This document shows, one piece after another, positions 1-5,164 of a DNA stretch of 5,240 nt. This DNA comes from Actinomycetota bacterium (GTDB lineage: Bacteria; Actinomycetota; Actinomycetes; Actinomycetales; Microbacteriaceae). Position numbers and translations under genes: made by a program. The notes under the pieces were generated by a model. That model had not been told where the DNA came from, did not search any database, and saw only the letters and a program-made list of their open reading frames with translations. The stretch is from positions 1 to 5,240 of the forward strand of contig VGAV01000205.1 of assembly GCA_016870695.1 (NCBI GenBank), written 5' to 3'. Each line of letters starts with the position of its first letter. Positions within the stretch are counted from its first letter, which is position 1.

Positions 1-287
1 GTGATGCGCAGCTCCTCGGCACCGAGGGACTGCACCGCGACGCGGACGATGCGGCGGATCTCGTCGGTGCTCATCAGCTGCGACTGCGGGAGCCACGGCA
101 TCCCGTCGGCCGGCATGCAGTACGTGCAGCGGAGGTTGCACTTGTCGATGACGGACACGCGCAGGTCCGTCGCCACGCGGCCGAAACGGTCGAGGAGGCC
201 CCCCTCCTGCGGGGCGCCGGTCGTGCGGATGGCACCGAGCGTCACGGGGACCGGTCTCGGGGTCCCGGTCACGTGCGTGGCATCCAT
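1..287 (-). CDS. moaA: GTP 3',8-cyclase MoaA, N-terminal part (runs off the left edge)
   Basis: Only the first 95 codons are present. MoaA is a cytoplasmic radical-SAM enzyme that, together with MoaC, converts GTP to cyclic pyranopterin monophosphate, the first step of molybdenum cofactor synthesis. The diagnostic sequence is the 4Fe-4S/SAM motif CNLRCTYC (C50-x3-C54-x2-C57), inside the MoaA-typical context DLRVSVIDKCNLRCTYCMP. It is preceded by LLDRFGR at residues 31-37. About 30 poorly conserved residues come before that, which is somewhat long but not unusual for actinobacterial MoaA. The ATG at 285-287 was chosen because it is the first in-frame ATG and lies exactly 6 bp downstream of a TAGGCT -10 element. 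No Shine-Dalgarno precedes it, so a leaderless transcript is likely. The second ATG, at 281-283, is out of frame. The gene is divergent from the HTH-TOBE gene. The C-terminal GTP-binding half, with the second cluster, lies outside the window. Confidence 0.95.
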   Translation of the reverse strand, partial: MDATHVTGTPRPVPVTLGAIRTTGAPQEGGLLDRFGRVATDLRVSVIDKCNLRCTYCMPADGMPWLPQSQLMSTDEIRRIVRVAVQSLGAEELRI

Positions 288-293
288 GGGTCG

Positions 294-299
294 AGCCTA
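294..299 (-). promoter_or_regulatory. Putative -10 element of a leaderless moaA promoter
   Basis: Read on the minus strand, the hexamer TAGGCT fits the actinobacterial TANNNT pattern. It is followed by 6 bp and then the moaA ATG. That spacing places the likely transcription start on or within a base of the A of the start codon. There is no purine-rich ribosome binding site between the element and the ATG, which fits leaderless expression. I see no convincing -35 hexamer. The assignment rests on pattern and spacing only. Confidence 0.5.
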
Positions 300-306
300 A
301 GACAGT

Positions 307-321
307 CCCCGGACCTCGGGG
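307..321. repeat. Inverted repeat between the two divergent -10 elements (operator candidate)
   Basis: The arms CCCCG (307-311) and CGGGG (317-321) are perfect reverse complements around the 5-bp centre GACCT. The repeat is centred near 314, close to the midpoint (about 312) between the -10 elements at 294-299 and 325-330. A protein bound here could act on both divergent promoters. The obvious candidate is the adjacent HTH-TOBE protein. The arms are short and pure G/C, so chance is a real alternative in DNA of this composition. Confidence 0.3.
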
Positions 322-324
322 CGG

Positions 325-330
325 TACGGT
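325..330 (+). promoter_or_regulatory. Putative -10 element of a leaderless promoter for the HTH-TOBE gene
   Basis: TACGGT matches TANNNT and stands 6 bp before the ATG at 337, the same spacing as on the moaA side. No Shine-Dalgarno lies before this ATG. Together these suggest transcription starting at the start codon. The upstream stretch has only a weak -35 resemblance (GACA at 301-304). If the gene shares a transcript with modABC, this promoter could also feed the transporter operon. Confidence 0.5.
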
Positions 331-336
331 CGTCGC

Positions 337-735
337 ATGCCGAACACCTTCCGCATCGCCGCGGCCGCCCGGCTGCTCGGCGTCAGCGACGACACCGTGC
401 GCCGCTGGATCGATCAGGGCGTGCTCCCGACGACGGGGACCACGCCCGTGGAGATCCCCGGCGCGGCCCTCGCCGAGCGCGCCGTGGCCCTCGCCGCCGA
501 TCCCGCCGATCCCACCGACGTCGCCTCCAGTGCCCGCAACCGCTTCGTCGGGATCGTCACACGGGTCCGCGTCGACGGGGTCATGGCGCAGGTCGACCTG
601 CAGTGCGGGCCCCACCGGGTGGTGTCGCTGATGTCGGCCGAGGCGGCGGAGGAGCTCGCCCTCGAGCCGGGGGCGCTCGCCGTGGCATCCATGAAGGCGA
701 CCGTCGTCACGATCGAGAAGCCGCGGGAGCGGTGA
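337..735 (+). CDS. HTH-TOBE (Mop) domain protein, probable molybdate-responsive regulator
   Basis: This 132-residue cytoplasmic protein has two visible parts. Residues 5-31 form a MerR/excisionase-like helix-turn-helix: RIAAAARLLGVSDDTVRRWI followed by DQGVLP. Residues 64-128 form a single TOBE/Mop domain that opens with the molybdate-pocket signature SARN (65-68, after S64). It continues with the G-x-V-x-x-V-x-x-x-x-V strand pattern, and ends with the typical MKATVVTIEK segment. In this family Mop domains bind molybdate or tungstate oxyanions. Joined to a DNA-binding head, the domain suggests a one-component metal sensor. Unlike classical ModE it has a different HTH type and one Mop unit instead of two, so it would probably assemble as an oligomer. 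It lies between moaA and modABC, 81 bp upstream of modA and in the same direction. That position supports control of molybdate uptake and Moco synthesis. Neither the target sites nor the sign of regulation is known from sequence. A molybdate-storage (molbindin-like) role is a less likely alternative. Confidence 0.85.
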   Translation: MPNTFRIAAAARLLGVSDDTVRRWIDQGVLPTTGTTPVEIPGAALAERAVALAADPADPTDVASSARNRFVGIVTRVRVDGVMAQVDLQCGPHRVVSLMSAEAAEELALEPGALAVASMKATVVTIEKPRER

Positions 736-747
736 TCTGCGGCTCCT

Positions 748-761
748 GCATCCGCTGATGC
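748..761. repeat. Short inverted repeat downstream of the HTH-TOBE stop codon
   Basis: The arms GCATC (748-752) and GATGC (757-761) are perfect reverse complements with the 4-bp loop CGCT. An overlapping alternative pairs CCGC (752-755) with GCGG (760-763). The repeat lies 12 bp after the stop of the HTH-TOBE gene and just before the modA -10 candidate. It could be a weak hairpin, part of an operator, or incidental. No T-run follows, so it is not a standard intrinsic terminator. Confidence 0.3.
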
Positions 762-763
762 GG

Positions 764-769
764 AATACT
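764..769 (+). promoter_or_regulatory. Weak -10 candidate for the modABC operon
   Basis: AATACT matches TATAAT at four of six positions and is the most A/T-rich hexamer in the 81-bp gap before modA. It would place transcription initiation near 776, within the palindrome at 770-785, leaving an untranslated leader of about 40 nt. No -35 element is recognisable. The alternative is that modABC is read only from the promoter upstream of the HTH-TOBE gene. Confidence 0.25.
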
Positions 770-785
770 GGAGGCCTCGGCCTCC
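770..785. repeat. Perfect 7-bp inverted repeat before modA (operator or leader hairpin candidate)
   Basis: GGAGGCC (770-776) and GGCCTCC (779-785) are exact reverse complements separated by TC. The palindrome immediately follows the -10 candidate at 764-769 and would cover the predicted start site, a classic position for a repressor operator. In RNA it could fold as a hairpin with a few base pairs opened at the tip. Its last bases, CTCCC (782-786), are also complementary to GGGAG (803-807) in the modA ribosome binding site, so two mutually exclusive folds are possible. A second perfect palindrome, CTCCGGAG, lies at 790-797. Function is inferred only. Confidence 0.35.
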
Positions 786-801
786 CGTCCTCCGGAGCGC
801 C

Positions 802-810
802 GGGGAGAGG
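802..810 (+). promoter_or_regulatory. Ribosome binding site of modA
   Basis: GGGGAGAGG is a purine-rich Shine-Dalgarno sequence ending 6 nt before the GTG at 817. It decides in favour of that GTG start. It contrasts with the absence of any such site before moaA and the HTH-TOBE gene. Confidence 0.7.
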
Positions 811-816
811 ATCATC

Positions 817-1581
817 GTGCGCCACACCCTGCGTCTGCCCGTCCTGCTCGCGGTGACCGCCGCGGTCCTCACGGCCTGCGCCGCCCCCGCTCCCTCGGAG
901 GACGCGTCCGCCGGGAGCGGCGTCTCCGGAACCGTCGAGGTCTACGCCGCGGCCTCGCTGCAGCGCAGCTTCGACGAGATCGCGGCGGCGTTCGAAGAGG
1001 ACAACCCCGACGTGCAGGTGACGGCCGTCTACGACGGCTCCAGCACCCTGGCCACGCAGATTGGCGAGGGCGCGCCCGCGGACGTGTTCGCCTCCGCCGA
1101 CGAGAAGAACATGGCGAAGGTCGCCGACCGCGCGCCGGACCCGCAGGTGTTCGCCGGCAACACGCTGGTCATCGTCGTCCCGGCGGGCAACCCGGGGGCC
1201 GTCGACGACCTCGCCGACCTGGCCGGCGTGACCACCGTGCTGTGCGCGCCGGAGGTGCCCTGCGGCGCCGCGTCCGCGACCCTGCTGTCGAACGCCGGGG
1301 TCGCGGTGACGCTCGCGAGCGCGGAGCAGAACGTGACGGCGGTGCTCACCAAGGTGGCGGCGGAGGAGGCGGACGCCGGTCTCGTCTACGCCACCGACGT
1401 GGTGGGCCGCGACGACGTCGAGGCCATCGTGCCAGACGGGGCGGCGGACGTCGTCAACCGCTACCCGATCGCCGCGCTGGCGGACGCCCGCAACCCGGAG
1501 GCGGCCGCCGCGTTCGTGGACTTCGTCCTGTCGGCCCGCGGGCAGGAGATCCTCTCCGCCGCGGGCTTCCGAGCGCCGTGA
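817..1581 (+). CDS. modA: Molybdate ABC transporter substrate-binding lipoprotein ModA
   Basis: This 254-residue protein captures molybdate (or tungstate) outside the membrane and delivers it to ModB. Residues 1-20 are a lipoprotein signal peptide: basic MRHTLR, a hydrophobic core, then lipobox LTAC with C21 as the predicted lipidated cysteine. A short flexible linker rich in Ala, Ser and Gly follows. The mature fold starts at VEVYAAASLQRSF (40-52). S47 in the AAASL motif and S75/S76 in YDGSSTL correspond to the conserved oxyanion-binding serines of the family. PADVFASAD (87-95) and AGLVYATDV (187-195) are further ModA hallmarks. Y191 is the likely ligand-contacting tyrosine. Cysteines C143 and C149, in VLCAPEVPCG, could form a disulfide. 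The length is normal. The GTG start is set by a Shine-Dalgarno 6 nt upstream and by the signal peptide. The stop codon overlaps the start of modB. Confidence 0.96.
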   Translation: MRHTLRLPVLLAVTAAVLTACAAPAPSEDASAGSGVSGTVEVYAAASLQRSFDEIAAAFEEDNPDVQVTAVYDGSSTLATQIGEGAPADVFASADEKNMAKVADRAPDPQVFAGNTLVIVVPAGNPGAVDDLADLAGVTTVLCAPEVPCGAASATLLSNAGVAVTLASAEQNVTAVLTKVAAEEADAGLVYATDVVGRDDVEAIVPDGAADVVNRYPIAALADARNPEAAAAFVDFVLSARGQEILSAAGFRAP

Positions 1582-2363
1582 CGGACGGACGCGGCGGGTA
1601 CATCCCGCGCTCGCTCGTCGTCCCGGCGGCGGTCGGGCTCGTGTTCCTCCTCGTCCCGCTGACCGCTCTCGTGGCCCGGGTCGAGTGGGCCACGCTGTGG
1701 CAGGACGTCACCTCCGAGACCTCCCGGGCCGCCCTCGCGCTCTCGCTCGGCACCGGCGCGGTCGCCACCGCCGTCTGCGCGCTCGTCGGGGTGCCGCTGG
1801 CGATCGTCATCGCGCGCAGCACGCCCCGGACCGCGGCCCTGCTGCGCGCCCTCGTGACCGTGCCGCTCGTCCTCCCTCCCATGGTGGGCGGGGTGGCGCT
1901 GCTGTACCTCTTCGGCCGCTCCGGATGGTTCGGGGCGCTGGGGCTGCCGTTCACGACCCCCGCCGTCGTCCTGGCGCAGGTGTTCGTCGCCCTGCCGTTC
2001 CTCGTGCTCGCCGTCGAAGGATCGCTGCGCAGCACCGGCGTCGGCTACGAGCGCACGGCCGCGGCCCTCGGGGCGAGCCGCCTGACGATCCTGCGCCGGA
2101 TCACCCTGCCGCTGGCCGCCCCGGGCATCGTCGCCGGCATCGTGCTGTGCTTCGCGCGGGCGATCGGCGAGTTCGGGGCGACGGCCCTGTTCGCCGGCAA
2201 CCGTCCGGGGGTGACGCAGACCATGCCCCTCGCCATCTACACCGCGTTCAACGGGGCGGGCGTCTCGCAGGGCACCGCGGTGGCGCTGTCGCTGCTCCTG
2301 CTCGTGACCGCCGTGGCCGTGCTGCTGCTCGTCCGCGGCTGGCGTCCGGGGGCGGCCCGGTGA
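1578..2363 (+). CDS. modB: Molybdate ABC transporter permease ModB
   Basis: This 261-residue integral membrane protein forms the translocation path as a homodimer docked to ModC. It is strongly hydrophobic. Likely helices lie near residues 13-33, 51-79, 88-112, 128-147, 183-206 and 233-252. The EAA loop that contacts the ATPase is well preserved: YERTAAALGASRLTILRRIT, then LPLAAPGI, residues 157-184 with the invariant glycine at G165. The VPLVLPPMVGG segment (95-105), the AIGEFGATALFAGN segment (195-208) and the TMPLAIYTAFN segment (215-225) are typical of molybdate/sulfate permeases. The GTG at 1578 was chosen because it gives the normal family length and overlaps the modA stop as GTGA. No strong Shine-Dalgarno precedes it, so translation probably depends on ribosomes finishing modA. 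The reading frame is open far upstream, but that extension is arginine/glycine-rich and antiphase to modA, so it is not coding. Confidence 0.96.
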   Translation: MTDGRGGYIPRSLVVPAAVGLVFLLVPLTALVARVEWATLWQDVTSETSRAALALSLGTGAVATAVCALVGVPLAIVIARSTPRTAALLRALVTVPLVLPPMVGGVALLYLFGRSGWFGALGLPFTTPAVVLAQVFVALPFLVLAVEGSLRSTGVGYERTAAALGASRLTILRRITLPLAAPGIVAGIVLCFARAIGEFGATALFAGNRPGVTQTMPLAIYTAFNGAGVSQGTAVALSLLLLVTAVAVLLLVRGWRPGAAR

Positions 2364-3466
2364 GCGGGGAGCGCGCCGCGAGCAGGGGCGGGAGGGATGC
2401 CGCCGCGCTGCGCGCGCGCCTCCGCGTCCGCCGTCGCGACTTCGACGTCGACGTCGCGTTCGAGGTGGCCCCCGGGGAGACCCTCGCGGTGATGGGCCGC
2501 AGCGGTGCGGGCAAGTCGACGATCCTCCAGGTCCTGGCCGGGCTGGTGAGCCTGAAGGAGGGCGAGATCACCGTGGACGGGAGGGTCATCGACCGCTCCT
2601 CGGGACCGCGGGTGCGCACACCGCCGATGTCGCGGGGCATCGTCCTCCTGGGACAGGACGCCCGCCTCTTCCCGCACCTGTCGGCGCGGGAGAACGTCGC
2701 GTTCGGTCCGCGGGGCTCGGGGGTCGCGGCATCCCTCGCCCGGTCCGCCGCGGACGACTGGCTGGCCCGCGTCGGACTGCCCGACGCCGGCGACCGCCGT
2801 CCGTCGGAGCTCTCCGGGGGCGAGAGGCAGCGTGTCGCCGTCGCCCGCGCGCTCGCCGCCGAGCCGCGGGTCGTGCTGCTGGACGAGCCGCTCGTCGCCC
2901 TCGACCCGGTGACGGCCTCGGAGATCCGGACGATGCTCGGCGAACGGCTCGCCGGGGTGACGACGGTGGCGGTCACGCACGACGCGGTCGATGCGGCCGC
3001 GCTCGCGGACCGGCTCATGATCATCGAGCAGGGACGGGTGACGCAGTCCGGTCCGGTGCGCAAGGTGCTCGCGGCCCCCGCGACCGATGTCGCCGCCCGC
3101 ATCGCCGGGCTCGAGCGTCTCGTCGGGATCGCCTCGGACGGAGGCTGGCTCGGCGGCGAGGCGCGACTGCGGACGACGGATGCCGCGTCCCTAGCGCTCG
3201 CGCGGACCGACGGCGTGCCGCTGGCGGCGGTGTTCCGGGCGGCGGACGTCCGCCTGACGCTACCGCGTGCCCGGCTCGCCGCCACGGCCGACAACGTGTG
3301 GCGCGCGACCGTGACCCACCTGGTGCCGACGCCGACGGGGGTGCGGGCCTTGACCGACACCGGCGCCGCCGAGATCGCGGCCGCGCAGGCTGCGACCCTT
3401 GCGCCCGGCACGGAGGTCGTCCTGCGTCTCGCGCCGGATCTCGTGCGGTTCGTCCCCGTCGCCTGA
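2360..3466 (+). CDS. modC: Molybdate ABC transporter ATP-binding protein ModC
   Basis: This 368-residue cytoplasmic ATPase powers ModB. Walker A is GRSGAGKST (46-54), with Arg at the position that is usually Pro. The Q-loop glutamine is Q99, in LLGQDARLFPHLS. The signature is LSGGERQ (151-157), Walker B VVLLDEP (171-177), the D-loop aspartate D182, and the switch histidine H207. All catalytic elements are intact. Residues from about 290 to 368, FRAADVRLTLPRA onward, resemble the C-terminal TOBE domain of ModC-type ATPases. The canonical SARN motif is not preserved there (ATADN at 308-312), so molybdate binding by this domain is uncertain. The GTG at 2360 overlaps the modB stop as GTGA, indicating translational coupling. 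About 16 nonconserved residues then precede the ATPase core. In-frame sequence extends far upstream but lies inside modB and is non-coding in character. By domain alone a sulfate or other oxyanion ATPase is possible, but linkage to modA/modB and moaA makes molybdate the best assignment. Confidence 0.95.
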   Translation: MSGERAASRGGRDAAALRARLRVRRRDFDVDVAFEVAPGETLAVMGRSGAGKSTILQVLAGLVSLKEGEITVDGRVIDRSSGPRVRTPPMSRGIVLLGQDARLFPHLSARENVAFGPRGSGVAASLARSAADDWLARVGLPDAGDRRPSELSGGERQRVAVARALAAEPRVVLLDEPLVALDPVTASEIRTMLGERLAGVTTVAVTHDAVDAAALADRLMIIEQGRVTQSGPVRKVLAAPATDVAARIAGLERLVGIASDGGWLGGEARLRTTDAASLALARTDGVPLAAVFRAADVRLTLPRARLAATADNVWRATVTHLVPTPTGVRALTDTGAAEIAAAQAATLAPGTEVVLRLAPDLVRFVPVA

Positions 3467-3489
3467 GACTCCGAGGGGGGTTCAGGCGA
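3459..3489. terminator. Inverted repeat spanning both convergent stop codons (possible bidirectional terminator)
   Basis: TCGCCTGA (3459-3466) and TCAGGCGA (3482-3489) are perfect 8-bp reverse complements around a 15-nt loop that includes a G-run (3475-3480). Each arm carries the last Ala codon plus the TGA of its gene, because modC and cydC end in the same eight bases. The hairpin fills the whole 15-bp gap between convergent genes and is symmetric, so it could stop both transcripts. No T-tract follows on either strand, and the match may simply reflect identical terminal codons. Termination is therefore only tentative. Confidence 0.35.
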
Positions 3490-5164
3490 GGCGGCCGGCC
3501 TCCAGCCGCACCTCGCGGTCGATGAGGCTCGCGGGCACGTCGACGTGCGACACGAGCACCACCGCCTGCTCCCGCGAGACTGCGCCGAGCAGGTCGCGCA
3601 GCAGGGCGTCGGAGGCGGCGGCATCCACTCCCGCCGTCGGCTCGTCGAGCACGAGCACGGGGAAGCCGCGCAGCACGGCCCGCGCGAGGGCGAGGCGCTG
3701 CGCCTGCCCGCCGGAGACGAGCGCGCCGCGGTCGCCCACCCGGGAGTCGAGCCCCCCGCGCTCGGCGACCCAGGCGTCCAGGCCGACGCGGGACAGCACC
3801 GCGATCAGGTCGGCGTCGTCGGCGTCCTCGCGGGCGAAGAGGAGGTTCTGACGGATCGTCTCGTCGAAGAGGAACGGCGTCTGCTCGACGAGGCCGACCG
3901 TGCGGCGCAGGTCGTCCCCGGACAGGTCCCGCGCCTCCACGCCGCCGACCGTGTACGAGCCGCGGTAGTCCAGGAAGCGGACCAGCACGTGGGCGAGCGT
4001 CGTCTTGCCCGCGCCGCTCGGGCCGGTGATCAGCACCCGCTCGCCCGGGCCGACCCGCAGGGACACGTCCACGATGCGCCCCGTGTCGTCGGCGTCGCCG
4101 GCGCCGCGCGCGGGCCAGTGCGCCCGGACGTCGCGCAGCTCCAGGCCCGCCCCCAGCGGGACGGCCTCGCCGGTGCGCGCCGGCTCGTCGCGGGGGAGCC
4201 CCTCCGGCACGTCCTCCGGGACGGCGGCGGCGATCCGCTCGGCCGACGCGCGGACCTGGCGCCAAGATGCCAGCGCGAGCGGCACCGGTCCGAACACCTC
4301 GAACACGGCCATCGGCAGCAGCACGACGACCGCCAGTCCGGGCCCCGTGAGCGTCCCGCCGATGACGCCCGGCGCGGCGACGAGGAGCGCCAGCAGCGAC
4401 GCCGCCCCCGCGAGGACCGACACCCCGCCGGCGGTGAGGCCCTGTGCGGTGCCGCGTCGGACGAGCGCCCGGCGGAGCGCGGCGTCGGCGTCGGCCACGC
4501 GGGCGCGGGCGGCGTCCAGCGCGCCGTAGGCGGTGAGCACGTCGAGGCCCGTCAGCAGGTCGTGCACGGCGTTCGCGACGGCGGCCCGCAGCGGCGCCAC
4601 GGCACGTTCCGCCCGGGCTCCCGCCGCCCAGCCGAGCGCGACGGCCACGGCGAAGGCGGCGGCGAGGCAGCCGAGCAGCACCAGGGCCGCCGGGACGGAC
4701 ACGAACGCGGTGAACACGACGGCGCCCAGGGCGGTGACGGCCGCGGTCACGAGCGGCAGCACGACGCGCAGCGGCAGGTTCTGCAGCTCCTCGACGTCGT
4801 CGACGACGCTCGACAGCAGTCCGCCCCGCCGGGAGCGGGCGAGGCCGTCCGGGGCGACGGGCACGAGGGCGCGCACGAGATCGGCGCGCACGCCCGCGAG
4901 CTGGTGCAGGGCCGCGTCGTGCGAGGTCAGCCGTTCGAGGTAGCGGAAGACCCCGCGCGATAGGGCGAACGCCCGCACGCCCACGACCGCCATCGACAGG
5001 GAGATGACCAGCGGCTGCTCCGCCGCGCGCGCGATGAGCCACGCGCTCGCCGCGAGGAGCGCGACGGCGCTCGCGGCCGTGCCGAAGCCGGACAGGACGG
5101 CGGGGGCGAACCGGCGACGGGAGGGCAGGGCGGACCTCAGGATGCCGCGGACCCGCGCGTTCAC
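3482..5164 (-). CDS. cydC: CydC subunit of the CydDC heterodimeric ABC exporter (cytochrome bd assembly)
   Basis: This 560-residue protein is a full ABC half-transporter: a membrane domain (about 1-310) followed by an ATPase domain (about 340-560). With CydD it forms a heterodimer required for cytochrome bd oxidase assembly. It has been described as an exporter of cysteine and glutathione, and a heme-related role has also been proposed. The CydC-specific motif FRYLERLTSHDA (73-84) follows the first two helices. Further helices are visible around 131-155, 158-180, 245-262 and 270-290. ATPase motifs are Walker A GPSGAGKTT (381-389), Q-loop Q428, signature VSGGQ (483-487, Val replacing Leu), Walker B VLVLDEP (503-509, catalytic E508) and H540. 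The nucleotide-binding site therefore looks competent. The GTG start at 5164 is supported by a GGAGGT Shine-Dalgarno 6 nt upstream and a GTGA overlap with cydD. A longer open frame on the same strand (3021-5042) is a composition shadow. Confidence 0.95.
   Translation of the reverse strand: MNARVRGILRSALPSRRRFAPAVLSGFGTAASAVALLAASAWLIARAAEQPLVISLSMAVVGVRAFALSRGVFRYLERLTSHDAALHQLAGVRADLVRALVPVAPDGLARSRRGGLLSSVVDDVEELQNLPLRVVLPLVTAAVTALGAVVFTAFVSVPAALVLLGCLAAAFAVAVALGWAAGARAERAVAPLRAAVANAVHDLLTGLDVLTAYGALDAARARVADADAALRRALVRRGTAQGLTAGGVSVLAGAASLLALLVAAPGVIGGTLTGPGLAVVVLLPMAVFEVFGPVPLALASWRQVRASAERIAAAVPEDVPEGLPRDEPARTGEAVPLGAGLELRDVRAHWPARGAGDADDTGRIVDVSLRVGPGERVLITGPSGAGKTTLAHVLVRFLDYRGSYTVGGVEARDLSGDDLRRTVGLVEQTPFLFDETIRQNLLFAREDADDADLIAVLSRVGLDAWVAERGGLDSRVGDRGALVSGGQAQRLALARAVLRGFPVLVLDEPTAGVDAAASDALLRDLLGAVSREQAVVLVSHVDVPASLIDREVRLEAGRLA

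Noticed and set aside
1..300. Plus-strand open frame over moaA
   Set aside because: The minus strand encodes the MoaA radical-SAM motif in the same interval. The plus-strand product is unrecognisable.
337..735. Assigning the regulator as ModE
   Set aside because: The HTH type and the single Mop domain differ from ModE, so the name would imply an orthology that the sequence does not support.
736..816. Molybdenum cofactor riboswitch upstream of modA
   Set aside because: The gap is only 81 bp, too short for the known Moco RNA motif of well over 100 nt, and the multi-stem architecture is not present.
758..856. Short frame ATG(758) to TGA(856) overlapping the start of modA, cysteine-containing, considered as a leader peptide
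   Set aside because: No ribosome binding site precedes the ATG. The cysteines arise from reading the modA signal-peptide codons out of frame. It also starts upstream of the likely transcription start.
2237..3624. Long minus-strand open frames opposite modB and modC
   Set aside because: They are antisense to intact modB/modC. Composition is Ser/Arg/Ala-rich without recognisable domains, and no ribosome binding site or separate promoter is visible.
3545..4963. A 472-codon plus-strand open frame opposite cydC
   Set aside because: It is rich in Arg, Gly, His and Glu with no domain, and is antisense to a gene with complete motifs. It is a composition artefact.
3021..5042. A 673-codon open frame on the minus strand, longer than cydC itself
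   Set aside because: It is a shifted frame through cydC and the end of modC. Its product is almost entirely Arg, Gly, Ala and Pro with no fold-like pattern, whereas the cydC frame carries all ABC motifs. Long false frames are expected at this GC content.
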